In this document: in pieces, positions 49,848 through 60,100 of the stretch
Layout of the letters: each line of letters opens with the position of its first letter
Numbering within the stretch: the stretch's first letter is position 1
NCBI RefSeq assembly: GCF_019084045.1
Contig: NZ_JAHRED010000007.1
Coordinates: 214,660 to 278,659 of the forward strand
Direction of reading: 5' to 3'
Length of the DNA stretch: 64,000 nucleotides
Source: Paeniglutamicibacter quisquiliarum
GTDB lineage: Bacteria; Actinomycetota; Actinomycetes; Actinomycetales; Micrococcaceae
Notes under the pieces: generated by a model
The model's database searches: none
Told to the model about the DNA's origin: nothing
What the model saw: only the letters and a program-made list of their open reading frames with translations
Translations under genes and position numbers: made by a program

Positions 49848-49888
49848 CAAGACGCCCTTCACCGCCGCAGACCGCGGCAGGTGGCATC

Positions 49889-49937
49889 GGCCGGGGCGCC
49901 CGCGGGATGGTTTCTTCCCGCGGGCGCCCCGGCCTTT
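49889..49937. terminator. Terminator of the carboxylase beta-epsilon operon
   Basis: Perfect 19-bp stem (49889-49907 with 49916-49934), 8-nt loop, followed by TTT. It separates the carboxylase operon from the DUF885 gene. Confidence 0.85.
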
Positions 49938-49998
49938 CGCGTCCCGCGCTGCAAAAAGTTTTCCGGCAAAAATCTTCAACAACGCTTTCAGAAGCGCT

Positions 49999-50004
49999 TA
50001 GGCT
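49999..50004 (+). promoter_or_regulatory. Leaderless -10 element of the DUF885 gene
   Basis: TAGGCT 6 nt before the ATG; TTCAAC at 49975-49980 is a possible -35 with an 18-nt spacer that contains a CGCTT/AAGCG inverted repeat (49983-49996). Confidence 0.5.
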
Positions 50005-50010
50005 GGTGCC

Positions 50011-51678
50011 ATGACCAACACCACAGCCGTGCGCACAAGCAGCGCCATCGACGCCGTCGCCAACGAGTACTTCGCGCGCCTGCTTGAACTTGTCCCAGAA
50101 TTCGCCACGGAGCTCGGCCTGCCCGGCAACGAGGCCGCATACTCCGACTACTCCCCCGCGGGCGTCGCCGCCCAGACCGCGGCGGCGCGCGAGACGCTGG
50201 CCAAGCTCGCACCGCTGGCCCCGGTGGACGAGGTCGACCGGATCACCCTCGACGCGATGAACGAACGCCTCGGACTGGAAATCGAGATCGCGGAAACACA
50301 CCGGACCGAGCTGAACAACATCGCCTCCCCCGCCCAGGAAATTCGCGCCATCTTCGACCTGATGCCGCAGGAAACGGCCGCCGACTTCGCCTTCATCGCG
50401 GACCGGATGCACAACCTGCCGGCCGCCATGGACGGGTACATCGCCTCGCTGCGCGATTCTGCGGCCCGCGGCCTGGTCGCTGCCGCACGGCAAGTGCGGA
50501 TCGTCATCACCCAGGGGCGCGAGTACGCCAAGGACGGCGGATTCTTCGATGGCCTCGCCGCTGCGGGCGCCAAGGTCGCCCCGGAGCTCGCCGAGCGGCT
50601 GGGCGCCGGAGCCGCCGTCGCCAACGCGGCCTACCTTCGCCTGGCCACAGTGCTCGAGGATGAGCTGCTCCCGATTGCCCCCGAGAAGGACTCCGTGGGG
50701 CGGGACTACTACGCGCTGATGTCCCGCCGCTTCCTGGGCGCCGCGGTGGACCTGGAGGAAACCTATGCGTGGGGAGTGAAAGAGCTGGCGAACATCATCG
50801 CCGAGCAGGAGCGCGTCTCCGGGCAGATTTCCGCCGGCGCCAGCATCGCCGAAGCCAAGGAAATCCTGAACCGGGATGAGACCCGGAAGTTGTCGGGCAC
50901 CGACGCCTTGCAGCGGTGGATGCAGGAAAAATCCGACGCCGCCATCGTTGCGTTGGCCGGAACCCACTTCGAGATCCCCTCTCCCATGGACCGGATCCAG
51001 TGCATGATCGCCCCCACCCAGGAAGGCGGCATCTACTACACCGGGCCGTCGGAGGACTTCAGCCGCCCGGGCCGCATGTGGTGGTCGGTGCCGGAGGGCG
51101 AAGACCAGTTCACCACCTGGTCCGAGCTGACCACCGTCTACCACGAAGGCGTTCCCGGCCACCATCTGCAGGTGGCCACCGCGGTGCTCGCCCGCGACAC
51201 CCTCAACGACTGGCGACGCCACGCCTGCTGGGTTTCGGGCCACGGCGAAGGCTGGGCGCTGTATGCCGAGCGCCTGATGCTGGACCTCGGTTTCCTGGCC
51301 GATCCGGGCGACTACCTGGGCATGCTCGATGCCCAGCGCATGCGCGCGGCCCGCGTCGTCTTCGACATCGGCGTGCACCTGGAACTGCCAATCCCCGAGG
51401 CGTGGGGTTCGGGGACCTGGGACAGCGAAAGCGGCTTCTCGTTCCTGAAAAGGAACCTGGACATCTCGGCCGGCCAGCTGGAATTCGAGTTCACCCGCTA
51501 CCTGGGCTGGCCGGGCCAGGCACCGGCGTACAAGGTCGGACAGCGACTGTGGGAGCAGATCCGCGCCGAGCGCGAGACCCGGGCCGGGACCGAATTCGAC
51601 CTGAAGGAGTTCCACACCCAGGCCTTGGGCGTCGGATCGGTGGGTCTCGATACCCTGCGTCGGGCACTGCTCGGCTAG
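50011..51678 (+). CDS. DUF885-family metallopeptidase-like protein
   Basis: 555 residues. The gluzincin-like motif is HEGVPGHHLQ (about residue 377), with the distal glutamate in SGHGEGWALYAERL; these are conserved in all DUF885 proteins and resemble zinc carboxypeptidases of the M32/M3 type. Some family members hydrolyse dipeptides. No signal peptide, so probably cytoplasmic. No Shine-Dalgarno; TAGGCT lies 6 nt before the ATG, supporting a leaderless mRNA. It stands alone. Confidence 0.88.
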   Translation: MTNTTAVRTSSAIDAVANEYFARLLELVPEFATELGLPGNEAAYSDYSPAGVAAQTAAARETLAKLAPLAPVDEVDRITLDAMNERLGLEIEIAETHRTELNNIASPAQEIRAIFDLMPQETAADFAFIADRMHNLPAAMDGYIASLRDSAARGLVAAARQVRIVITQGREYAKDGGFFDGLAAAGAKVAPELAERLGAGAAVANAAYLRLATVLEDELLPIAPEKDSVGRDYYALMSRRFLGAAVDLEETYAWGVKELANIIAEQERVSGQISAGASIAEAKEILNRDETRKLSGTDALQRWMQEKSDAAIVALAGTHFEIPSPMDRIQCMIAPTQEGGIYYTGPSEDFSRPGRMWWSVPEGEDQFTTWSELTTVYHEGVPGHHLQVATAVLARDTLNDWRRHACWVSGHGEGWALYAERLMLDLGFLADPGDYLGMLDAQRMRAARVVFDIGVHLELPIPEAWGSGTWDSESGFSFLKRNLDISAGQLEFEFTRYLGWPGQAPAYKVGQRLWEQIRAERETRAGTEFDLKEFHTQALGVGSVGLDTLRRALLG

Positions 51679-52138
51679 CTTGGCGCGAAACCGGTGCCCG
51701 CGTGGGCGGGGGCCGGGTTGCCTGCGGGCATACCCGGTCCCCGGCATGCGAAGGACGCCTGGTCTAGAGCAGGCTTTTGGCCGCAGCCCCTGCGGCGTCC
51801 CGCCGCTTTTATCCATTTGAGTTCGAATGAGGGTGAACGCAAGGGTGAATCCGGCCTACATCCCTGATATCGCAACGAACCAACTGTCATAGTGGGTCTT
51901 GTTACTGCGAATCACGTCGAAGTGACCACACCACGGGCAACCGAGAAACTCCACTTCGCGTACAAAAGCGTTTATCGCCGGAAAGTTCGCAGTATGGCAT
52001 GGATGCATTGCTTGGGGGCTGCATCAGTGCCAACGGGATTACTTTCCGAGTCTAGTTTGGTGGAAGCCCGACCCCCGCACCTCGGCCCAGCTCTCGCGCA
52101 AGGCATTTTCCGCGGCCGCTGCCCCGTTCTGGTCTGAC
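51679..52138. other. Intergenic region of 460 bp without a recognisable gene
   Basis: Between two convergent genes. A hairpin CCGGGTTGCC...GGGCATACCCGG at about 51713-51737 may terminate the DUF885 transcript. The stretch 51810-52060 is more AT-rich than its surroundings. The only open frame of note (51892-52137, plus strand) starts with GTG, has no ribosome site and resembles no family known to me. Confidence 0.5.
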
Positions 52139-54712
52139 CTATTCGACGGCTTCGCTGTCCCTGCTCGGGACCAGTCCCTGCACGCGCGCAGCGTCCAGCG
52201 CGGAGGCGCGATCGGAGACGCCCAGCTTGCGGTAGATGCTGCGCAATTGGCTCTTGACGGTGTTGACCGAGACAAATTGCCGTTCGGCAATGAGCGAGGC
52301 GCTTCCGGTGGACACCAACTCACCCAAAACCGCCAATTCGCGCGAGCTAAGCACCGCACGCCCCAGCCCGCCGGGCATGTTCGAGACGGCGTTCGGATCG
52401 ATCTTGAGCCTGATGCGCATATCCCTGGCGGCAGACAGTATGCGTTCCAAATCCGGGGCGGGCAGCAGGTTCAGAGCCAGCCCCAGTCCGTACTCCTCGC
52501 TCAGCGCGGCCACCCTGCGAAGCGCGCCGCCAACGGCCGCCACATTGCTTTGTTGCAGCGTTGCGGCCAGCACAAGCACCGCCTGCTCGAAGCGCGCGCG
52601 GGGTTGCACCGGCGTGCCCAAGGCCGTGCACATCCTCAGCACTTCGGCGGCATCGCCCTGGGCAAGCCTCACTCCCGCCTGCAGCATCAAACGGGAGGTT
52701 CCGTCCGGCGACTTCGTCGCGGCCTTGAATGCCTGGGACGCGTCACCCACTGCGAGGTTCAGCAAGCACGCGGCCGAGGCCAGCATTTGCCTGCCGGCCC
52801 TCTGCACGACGGGCTGCTCGCGCTCCCGCACCAGATAGCCCTGCATCCTGACCAGCGAGGCAGTCGTCTCCCCGCGGATCACCGCGAGCAGCGCCTCAGC
52901 CAACCGGATCGACGGCCAGAATTCGTTGCTGTGCTGGTCGATGCGCAGCAGCTCCACCCAGCGCGCGGCGTCATCGAATCGCTGCTCGTCCATCGCGCAC
53001 AGGAAAGCTGTCGCGCGGTAGGGGGTGGCGAAATAGGCGTTGGTGGCGGGGTTTGACCAGTGCTCTGGCAACGATTCGGCCAGCATGCCGGAGGCCTTGT
53101 GGACGTCCCCGTTCAGGGCATACAGGTAGGCCTGGACGGTGGCTGCGTAGTGGTCGTTGTCGACGCGGTTGTGGCGCTGGTCGGCCGACACTCCGAGCTC
53201 CGTCGCGATTAGGGCCTCGTCGTTGACCCCGCCGGCGTGCAGGTTCAGGGCAAGCTGGATGAGCAGGGGTCCCTCGAAGGGGCCGATCCCGTCGCGCTGG
53301 CCCGGCGACATCTCCCGGTACAGAGCGATGCCGCTGCGGGCCGAGCGCACCGAGGCCTCCCCGGCACCGCTCAATCTCATCGCCACGGATTCGACCGTGA
53401 TCATGATCAGTCGGTTCGGCGGCGGGGCCTTGCGTCCCACGGTGCGTGCGCCGGCGGCGGCCAGTGCCAGCAGCTCCAGGGTCTTTAGCTTGAATTTTCC
53501 GGTGGCGCTGTAGGCGATCGCCAGGCAGATGGCCAGCAGCGGAAAACGGGCCAGGACCGTCAGCGGCAGGTCATCGAGCAACACGGCTCCGCGGGTGCCC
53601 AGTTCACCCTCGAGGTACTCGTCGGCATGCATGCGCAGGACATCGGAGGCCAACTGGTAATCGGGAGCCTCCAGCGCGTGGCGCAGGGCGCGGAACGCCG
53701 ACCCCTGGGCGGTCTCGTACCGTGCACAGATCCGGTGCAGGTCGGCCAACTGTTCCGGATCTGGTTCCAGGTATGAACGCTTCAGCACCCGGCGCAGCAC
53801 GGGGTGCAGGCAGTACTCCTCGTCGGGATTCTGCGAGGAGCGATACACCAGTCCGCGGCCCTCCAGGTCCCGGAGCCATCCCTCCGAATACCGGAAGGCC
53901 AGGAGCGGAAGCAGTGCGGCGGGGACCGTGGTGGGCACCGAGATCAGTGCCAGGAAATCAAGCTGCCCGGGCTCCAGGTCCTCGCTTTCGAGCATCAATT
54001 TCACATCGCGGTCCACCGCGCCGTGCACGGAGGCCAGAAATGCCTTGGCCGCGGGGTCAAGTTCCAGCAGCGTGGGCGAGGGCGGATCCAGGGGTGAGGC
54101 CGACTGCCCGGGACTCGGCACGAGGTCCGGTCGCCGGGGCGGTTGCATGGTTTGGGCGCGGAGCTTTGCCATGCGCAACAATTGCGCAGTGCCGCACAGC
54201 TCGTCGGTCAGTTGCCCGGCGAAGTCGGCGAGCGCCGTCCCCCGGAGGTAGTCGGCGGCCTCACCGGCGGTGAAGCGGAATTCGTGGGGCGGAAGCACCG
54301 AGATGCCGATGGGCAGCAGCGTGCGATGGCGTTCCATCTCCAGATAGTCGCGCGTAACGATGACCAGGCGTCGGTGTGGATGCCGGCGCGCAGTGTCCTG
54401 CACCAACCGCAGGAGCTCCTTGTCGTGCCGCCGCGTGTAGCCAACGAGCGCGACGAGGTGCGATTCGGGGTCGTCGGCCGTTGCATAGGTCCGGGCCAGG
54501 GCCTCTTCCAACGAACCGGCAGAATCGTCGCACTCGATCCAGGTCCAGTTGATGGCCAGGGGATCACGCCGGGACAGCCAGCCGCGAATCGCGGTGCGCT
54601 TTCCCGAGCCGCGCGGCGCCCTGGCGATGACCACGGAGGACGCGACCGCCTGGTTGAGCAACAGATCAAGGCGCGGGCGGGGCAGGGTGTCGTCGACATT
54701 TCCCCACTTCAT
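52139..54712 (-). CDS. Large ATPase-type LuxR regulator (MalT/LAL-like)
   Basis: 857 residues. N-terminal AAA/STAND ATPase (Walker A APRGSGKRTA near residue 33; the TTPT-type core continues to about 330), a long helical TPR-like middle section, and a C-terminal LuxR helix-turn-helix: LSSRELAVLGELVSTG ... VSVNTVKSQLRSIYRKL. This is the architecture of MalT and LAL activators, which oligomerise on ATP and inducer binding. The ATG at 54710-54712 follows a G-rich run. The neighbouring divergent gene is a dicarboxylate symporter 231 bp away and is the only obvious local target. Confidence 0.87.
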   Translation of the reverse strand: MKWGNVDDTLPRPRLDLLLNQAVASSVVIARAPRGSGKRTAIRGWLSRRDPLAINWTWIECDDSAGSLEEALARTYATADDPESHLVALVGYTRRHDKELLRLVQDTARRHPHRRLVIVTRDYLEMERHRTLLPIGISVLPPHEFRFTAGEAADYLRGTALADFAGQLTDELCGTAQLLRMAKLRAQTMQPPRRPDLVPSPGQSASPLDPPSPTLLELDPAAKAFLASVHGAVDRDVKLMLESEDLEPGQLDFLALISVPTTVPAALLPLLAFRYSEGWLRDLEGRGLVYRSSQNPDEEYCLHPVLRRVLKRSYLEPDPEQLADLHRICARYETAQGSAFRALRHALEAPDYQLASDVLRMHADEYLEGELGTRGAVLLDDLPLTVLARFPLLAICLAIAYSATGKFKLKTLELLALAAAGARTVGRKAPPPNRLIMITVESVAMRLSGAGEASVRSARSGIALYREMSPGQRDGIGPFEGPLLIQLALNLHAGGVNDEALIATELGVSADQRHNRVDNDHYAATVQAYLYALNGDVHKASGMLAESLPEHWSNPATNAYFATPYRATAFLCAMDEQRFDDAARWVELLRIDQHSNEFWPSIRLAEALLAVIRGETTASLVRMQGYLVREREQPVVQRAGRQMLASAACLLNLAVGDASQAFKAATKSPDGTSRLMLQAGVRLAQGDAAEVLRMCTALGTPVQPRARFEQAVLVLAATLQQSNVAAVGGALRRVAALSEEYGLGLALNLLPAPDLERILSAARDMRIRLKIDPNAVSNMPGGLGRAVLSSRELAVLGELVSTGSASLIAERQFVSVNTVKSQLRSIYRKLGVSDRASALDAARVQGLVPSRDSEAVE

Positions 54713-54776
54713 GCACCCAGCCCCCCTTCCCCATTTGTGCCGACCTGGGCGCCCGGAGTTCAGCGCTTCGGACGCA

Positions 54777-54803
54777 AACCAATAACATAAATATCCATTG
54801 GTT
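54777..54803. repeat. AT-rich inverted repeat in the luxR/symporter intergenic region
   Basis: AACCAAT (54777-54783) and ATTGGTT (54797-54803) around a 13-nt AT-rich spacer, 65-91 nt upstream of the LuxR gene. Could be an activator site or part of its promoter. Confidence 0.4.
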
Positions 54804-54943
54804 GAAAGCTCATCTTAACACCGGGACGGGCGCATATGTAACGCGTCACAAAAATTGCCCAATAAAGCATTCCGGGCGGATTTTGCGTAACATTCCTCAA
54901 TGCTGGCTATCCTTTGCTATGGAGCACCGCCTAACTTCGTAGC

Positions 54944-56350
54944 GTGACTACCTCCAACACCACGCCTAAGAGGCGCATCCCGGCCTGGGCCACCGCCTTC
55001 GGCCCCCAAATCATCGTCGCCCTGGCCCTGGGCCTGGGCCTTGGCCTGCTGGCCAAGTACACAGGCCACACCGCGGACACCAAGACCGGTCTGGGTGTCA
55101 CGCTGGAAACCCTCGGCAACAGCTACATCTCGCTGCTCAAGGCGGCGGTCATCCCGCTGATCTTCTTCGCCGTCGTTGCCTCGATCGCCAACCTGGCCAA
55201 GGTCACCAACGCGGCGCGACTGGCCTGGCAGACGATCCTGTGGTTTGCCATCACCTCGGCCATCTCCGTGGTCATCGGCATGGTGCTGGGCACCGTGCTG
55301 CGCCCGGGAGCCGGAACCGGACAAAGCGCCCCTCCCGAATACGACGGACGCACCGGTGACTGGTGGGCGTTCCTGATCGGGATCATCCCCTCGAACTTCC
55401 TGGGCCTGGGTGCCACAAACAAGGTCTCCGAAAGCGGGGACATCAGCACCGCACTGAGCTTCAACGTCCTCCAGGTGCTTGTCATCGCGATCACCGTGGG
55501 CATCGCGGCACTCAAGGTCGGCGAGGCGGCCAAGCCGTTCCTGGACTTCTCCGCCGCTACCCTGGCCGTGATCCAAAAGGTCCTCTGGTGGATCATCCGC
55601 CTGGCACCGCTTGGCACCGTGGGCCTGATCGGCAACGCCGTGGCCACCTACGGCTGGGACACCATCGGCGCACTGGGCAAGTTCACCATCGCGATCTACA
55701 TCGGCCTGGCGCTGGTGATCTTCGGCCTCTACCCGGTGCTGGTCCGCGCCCACGGCCTGAGCATCAAGCAGTACTTCTCCGGAGTCTGGCCCGCCGTGCA
55801 GCTGGCCTTCGTCTCCCGATCCTCCATCGGCACCCTTCCGCTGACCCAGCGCGTCACCGAGCGCAACCTCGGCGTGCCCTCGGGCTACGCCTCCTTCGCC
55901 GTGCCGCTGGGCGCCACCACCAAGATGGACGGCTGCGCCGCCATCTACCCGGCGATCTCCGCCATCTTCGTCGCCCAGTTCTACGGCATCGACCTGGGAC
56001 TGACCGACTACCTGCTGATCGCCATGGTCTCGGTGCTGGGCTCGGCCGCCACCGCCGGAACCACCGGCGCCGTGGTCATGCTGACCTTGACGCTGTCCAC
56101 CATGGGCCTGCCGCTGGAAGGCGTCGGACTGATCCTGGCCGTCGACCCGATCCTTGACATGGGCCGCACCGCTGTCAATGTCGCCGGGCAGGCCCTAGTG
56201 CCGGCCATCGTCGCCAAGCGCGAAGGCATCCTGGACGAGGAGCTGTACAACGCACCGCGCCTCGGCGATCCGTTCAACGACGAGTTCAAGGCGGCCACGG
56301 ATTCCACCGAGGCCACGGCACGGGACACGGCACAGACGCCCGTCGGCTAG
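54944..56350 (+). CDS. Dicarboxylate/amino-acid:cation symporter (DAACS family)
   Basis: 468 residues with about eight membrane spans and two re-entrant loops. The HP1 serine-rich tip is RSSIGTLPLTQR, the NMDG-like motif is TKMDGCAAIYPAI, and MLTLTLSTMGLPLEGVGLILAVDPILDMGRT covers HP2 and TM8 with the substrate-side Asp/Arg. Members import C4-dicarboxylates, glutamate, aspartate or serine with Na+ or H+. Start is GTG at 54944 without SD; TAACTT lies 6 nt before it, consistent with leaderless translation. Divergent from the LuxR regulator. Confidence 0.9.
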   Translation: MTTSNTTPKRRIPAWATAFGPQIIVALALGLGLGLLAKYTGHTADTKTGLGVTLETLGNSYISLLKAAVIPLIFFAVVASIANLAKVTNAARLAWQTILWFAITSAISVVIGMVLGTVLRPGAGTGQSAPPEYDGRTGDWWAFLIGIIPSNFLGLGATNKVSESGDISTALSFNVLQVLVIAITVGIAALKVGEAAKPFLDFSAATLAVIQKVLWWIIRLAPLGTVGLIGNAVATYGWDTIGALGKFTIAIYIGLALVIFGLYPVLVRAHGLSIKQYFSGVWPAVQLAFVSRSSIGTLPLTQRVTERNLGVPSGYASFAVPLGATTKMDGCAAIYPAISAIFVAQFYGIDLGLTDYLLIAMVSVLGSAATAGTTGAVVMLTLTLSTMGLPLEGVGLILAVDPILDMGRTAVNVAGQALVPAIVAKREGILDEELYNAPRLGDPFNDEFKAATDSTEATARDTAQTPVG

Positions 56351-56381
56351 CCACGCCGCCTTGCGGTAGTCACACCAACAC

Positions 56382-56440
56382 GGGGCGGGTCGTTTTCGCC
56401 CGGGGATGCACTGCACCCCCGGGCGGAAGCGGCCCGCCCC
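56382..56440. terminator. Long hairpin downstream of the symporter gene
   Basis: The 59-nt segment is nearly self-complementary along its whole length (GGGGCGGG at 56382-56389 with 56433-56440 and further pairing inward, with a few wobbles). It separates the symporter from the TetR gene. Confidence 0.7.
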
Positions 56441-56467
56441 TTGGCGTCGGTCCCCGCTCCCAAAAAA

Positions 56468-56497
56468 TTGCACGGCACGCAAGTTTGCACGTAGTGT
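56468..56497 (+). promoter_or_regulatory. Promoter/operator of the tetR-mmpL operon
   Basis: TTGCAC (56468-56473), 18-nt spacer, TAGTGT (56492-56497), then 7 nt to the GTG start. The heptamer TTGCACG occurs twice (56468 and 56485), with an intervening GCAA, giving TTGC/GCAA/TTGC repeats suitable for TetR binding. Confidence 0.5.
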
Positions 56498-56504
56498 AGA
56501 AAGA

Positions 56505-57164
56505 GTGATCGAATCCCCCGCGCAGCCGCCCTCGCGGCGCGAAATGAACAAGGCCGCCACCCGGACCGCCATCGTGCATGCAGCCCTCGCCCAGCTGGAA
56601 ACGGCCGGCTACGCGGCGCTGACCGCCGAATCCGTGGCCGATGCCGCCGGCATCTCCCGCCGGACCTTCTTCAACTACTTCCCGTCGATCGAGGCCGCCC
56701 TCAACGAGCCGAACAGGCTGCTGCTGGAGAACGCGGTGGGAGTGCTCGATGAGCTGGATCCCGCCATCGACCTGCTCTCCGCGGCGGTGACGGCGGTGGA
56801 ATCCCTCGTCGACCCGGCCCTGCTGGAGCCCATCGCGAACCTTTACCTCCATGCCTCCGCGCACCCGCAGATGGCGCGCATGCAGCTCGAGGCCTGGAAC
56901 GACTGCGCCGAGGCGCTCACCGAGATCATCACCGCCCGCGCCCCGCACGGCACGCCCTTGGCCGCCTCCGTCCTTGCCCAGAGCGTCATCGGCGCCGGCA
57001 AGGCCGCCTTCGCCGCCTGGTCCCGCGAGCTGGGCGAGTCCCCGGATGCCGCGGACCCCCGGCGCACCGCGCTGCTGCGCGCCACCCTCGCCGAGGCCGT
57101 GGCCCAGTTGCGCGACGGCTTCCCCTCCCTCCAACGGCGCGCACCGCACCCCCGAAAGGCCTAA
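56505..57164 (+). CDS. TetR-family transcriptional regulator
   Basis: 219 residues. N-terminal TetR helix-turn-helix: TAESVADAAGISRRTFFNYF (about residues 39-58), followed by an all-helical ligand domain. Start GTG at 56505 has no SD but a -10-like TAGTGT 7 nt upstream; an internal ATG at 56544 would remove 13 residues. The MMPL pump gene follows after 6 nt, so this is a self-regulated tetR-pump operon responding to the pump's substrate or another small molecule. Confidence 0.87.
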   Translation: MIESPAQPPSRREMNKAATRTAIVHAALAQLETAGYAALTAESVADAAGISRRTFFNYFPSIEAALNEPNRLLLENAVGVLDELDPAIDLLSAAVTAVESLVDPALLEPIANLYLHASAHPQMARMQLEAWNDCAEALTEIITARAPHGTPLAASVLAQSVIGAGKAAFAAWSRELGESPDAADPRRTALLRATLAEAVAQLRDGFPSLQRRAPHPRKA

Positions 57165-57170
57165 GACACC

Positions 57171-60100
57171 ATGGCTTCCTTCCTCTATCGACTCGGCGCG
57201 ATGGCCTACCGCCGGCGCTGGGCAGTCGTCGGCATCTGGGCCGTCCTGCTGTTGGCCATCGGGCTGTGCGCCGGCGCCTTCATGGGCAAGCTGTCGAACA
57301 CCTTCACCATCCCCGGCACCGAAACCCAGCGCACGCTGGACCGGATGAAGGTCGAGATGCCCGAGCTGGCCGGCGGCACCGGATCCATCGTCTTCCGTTC
57401 CGCGGACGGCCGTGAGCTCACCTCCGCCCAGCACCGGGCCATCGAGTCCTCGCTTGGCGAACTCGCCGCCCAGTCCCCGATCACCGAGGTCGCAAGGCCC
57501 TTCGAGCTCCAGGCACAGCTCGATGAGGCCAAGCCGCAGCTCACCGAGGGCCAGGCCAAGCTCGAGGACGCCGCCAGGCAGCTGGCCGATGGCACCAAGC
57601 AGCTCGAGGAGGGCAGGGCCGCGCTGGCCGACGCGCAGGCGGAGCTCGACTCCGGGCGCGTGCAGCTGGGCGATGCCAAGAAGCAGATGGCCCAGGGCCG
57701 CACGTCCCTGGCCGCCGGGCAGGCGAAACTGGATGCCGCGGCCGGGGAACTTGCCGACGGCTCCGCCGCCCTGAAGGACGGCCAGGCGCGGCTTGCGGCG
57801 GGACAGGCCGAGTGGGACGCGGGAAACCGCGAATACCAGGCCGGTGTCGCGAAGATTGCCGAGGGCCGAAAGGCCCTGGCTGCCGGAGCGGCGAAACTTG
57901 ATTCCGCGGCCAGGGAACTAGCCGACGGCAGGGGGCAGTTCGACGCAGGCATGAAGAAGATCCTGGGCGGACAGTCCCGGGCGACGATCGAAAAGCAGCT
58001 GGCCACGGGCAAACAACAGGCCACCGCCGGGCTGGCCCGGGTGGACGCCGCACTCCGGGACCTGGACGCCGGCATCGCCCAGGTCAACACGTTGGCCGGC
58101 CAGGCCAAGCAGGATCTCGCCAACGCGACCACCGACGCGCAGAAGCAGGCCGCCCGGCAGGAACTCTCGGTACTTGCGGCGAAGCTCAAGGACCTTCAGG
58201 CCCAGCGGGAATCGGCGGCCGACTCCAAGGCCGGGGTGGAAAAGAACCTGCGGGACATTGCCGATGCAACCGCGGGACTCAAGGCACTCGACGCGGCCAA
58301 GGCCCGACTCGATGCCGGGGCCAGGGAACTGGCCGCCGGGGAAAAGACGCTGGCGGCGAAGGAGGCGGAGCTGGAGGCCGGGGCCGGGAAGCTTCCGGCC
58401 GCGAAGAAACAGCTCGATGCCGGAGCTAGGGAACTGGCAGTGAATCGCGCCAAGGTCCAGGCCGCAGCGGAGAAGATCTCCACGGGCAAGGCGCAATTGC
58501 GTGCCGGGCAGGCGGAGCTCGACGCGAACGCCGCCAAGCTGGCGGCCGGCCAGCAGGAAATCGAGGAGAACCAGGCCAAGCTGGTCGCCGGGCAAAAGAC
58601 GGTGGACGAAAAGACGGCTGCCCTGCCCGCGGCCGAGGAAAAGCTCGAGCAGGGCGCCAGGGACCTGGCCGCCGGGCGCGCCGAGCTGGCCTTCGCCGAA
58701 CGCCGGGCCGGGGCATCGGAGGGCATGCGCTTCGTCTCCACCGATGGCTCCACCGCGGTGGCCCACGTGACCTTCGTCGGGGCGACCGACTCGCTGAGCA
58801 CGGCCGAGCGCGCCGACATCCAGTCCATCGCCGCCGGGCCCGAGGCCGCGGGCGTCGAGGTGCTCTTCTCCAAGGAGATCCTGCAGGACCTGTCCTCCAT
58901 CTTCGGGGCCGCCGAGATCATCGGCCTGGCCGTGGCGGCGGCGGTGCTGCTGATCATGCTCGGCACGCTGGTGGCCGCCGGGCTGCCGCTGCTGATGGCG
59001 GTGCTCGGCGTGGGAGCCGGGGTGGGCGGAACCCTGGCCCTGTCCTCCGTGATCGAGATGGCCTCCATCACCCCGGCCCTGGCGCTGATGCTGGGTCTGG
59101 CGGTGGGCATCGACTATTCGCTGTTCATCGTGCACCGGCACCGCCGCCAGCTGCTCGAAGGCGTCCCGCTGGGCGAATCCATCGCCCGGGCCACGGGCAC
59201 CAGCGGCAACGCCGTGGTCTTCGCCGGGCTGACCGTGGTCATCGCCCTGTCCGCGCTCGCGGTCCCGGGGCTGCCCTTCCTCACCGTGCTGGGCGCCTCC
59301 GCCGCGTTCACGGTGCTGGTGGCGGTGCTCATCGCGATCACGCTGACCCCGGCGCTGCTGGGGGTCATCGGGACCCGCCTGGTCTCCAAACGGGCCTGGG
59401 CACGCGCCGGATCCGCCGACGCGGACGCCCTGGCGCCTTCCAACGACGCGGGCAACCGCGGCTGGGGCGCGCTGGTGACCCGCCGCCCGTGGATCGCCGC
59501 GATCGCGTCCATCGCCCTGCTGGCCGTAGTCGCCCTGCCCGCGCTGCAATTGCGCACCGCGCTGCCCGACGGCAGCGCCGAACCGGTGGACTCGGGCGCC
59601 TACAAGGCGTACGAGCAGATGAGCGACGCCTTCGGGGCCGGGTACAACGGGCCGCTGCTGGTGCTCGCGGACCTGCCGGCCGGGCTGGATGAGCGCGGGG
59701 CGGATGCCGCGAACCTCGACGTGGCCGACGCCGTGCGCCAGATCCCCGGCGTCGTCGCGGCGATCCCGGTGGCGGTCAACGAGTCGCGGAACCTCGGCGC
59801 GATCCAGGTGATCCCCACCGAGGGCCCGGCCAGCGCGCAGACCGAGGCGCTGGTGCACGGGCTGCGCGACGCCGCGCCCGGGATCCGGGAGGCCACCGGT
59901 GCGCACATCGCGGTCACCGGGCAGGTCGCGGCGCAGGTGGACGTCTCCGAGAAGCTCGCCGAGGCGCTGCCGCCGTACATCGGCATCGTCGTGGGGCTCT
60001 CGCTGATCCTGCTGTTGCTGGTCTTCCGCTCGGTCGTCGTTCCGCTGCTGGCCACCGCGGGCTTCCTGCTCTCGCTGGCCGCCGCGTTCGGCGCGACCGT

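Noticed and set aside
51892..52137. Possible small 81-residue gene in the 460-bp gap
   Set aside because: GTG start, no ribosome site, no -10-like element at 6-7 nt, and no recognisable family; left as intergenic.
54820..54860. TGTAACGCGTCACA as a CRP/GlxR-type site before the symporter
   Set aside because: The half-sites TGTAA/TCACA are 4 nt apart rather than 6, so it does not fit the CRP-type consensus.
57506..58710. Repetitive DNA in the MMPL gene as a sequencing artefact or tandem duplication
   Set aside because: The repeats are degenerate at the nucleotide level and hold the reading frame for 400 codons, so they are evolved protein repeats, not recent tandem copies.
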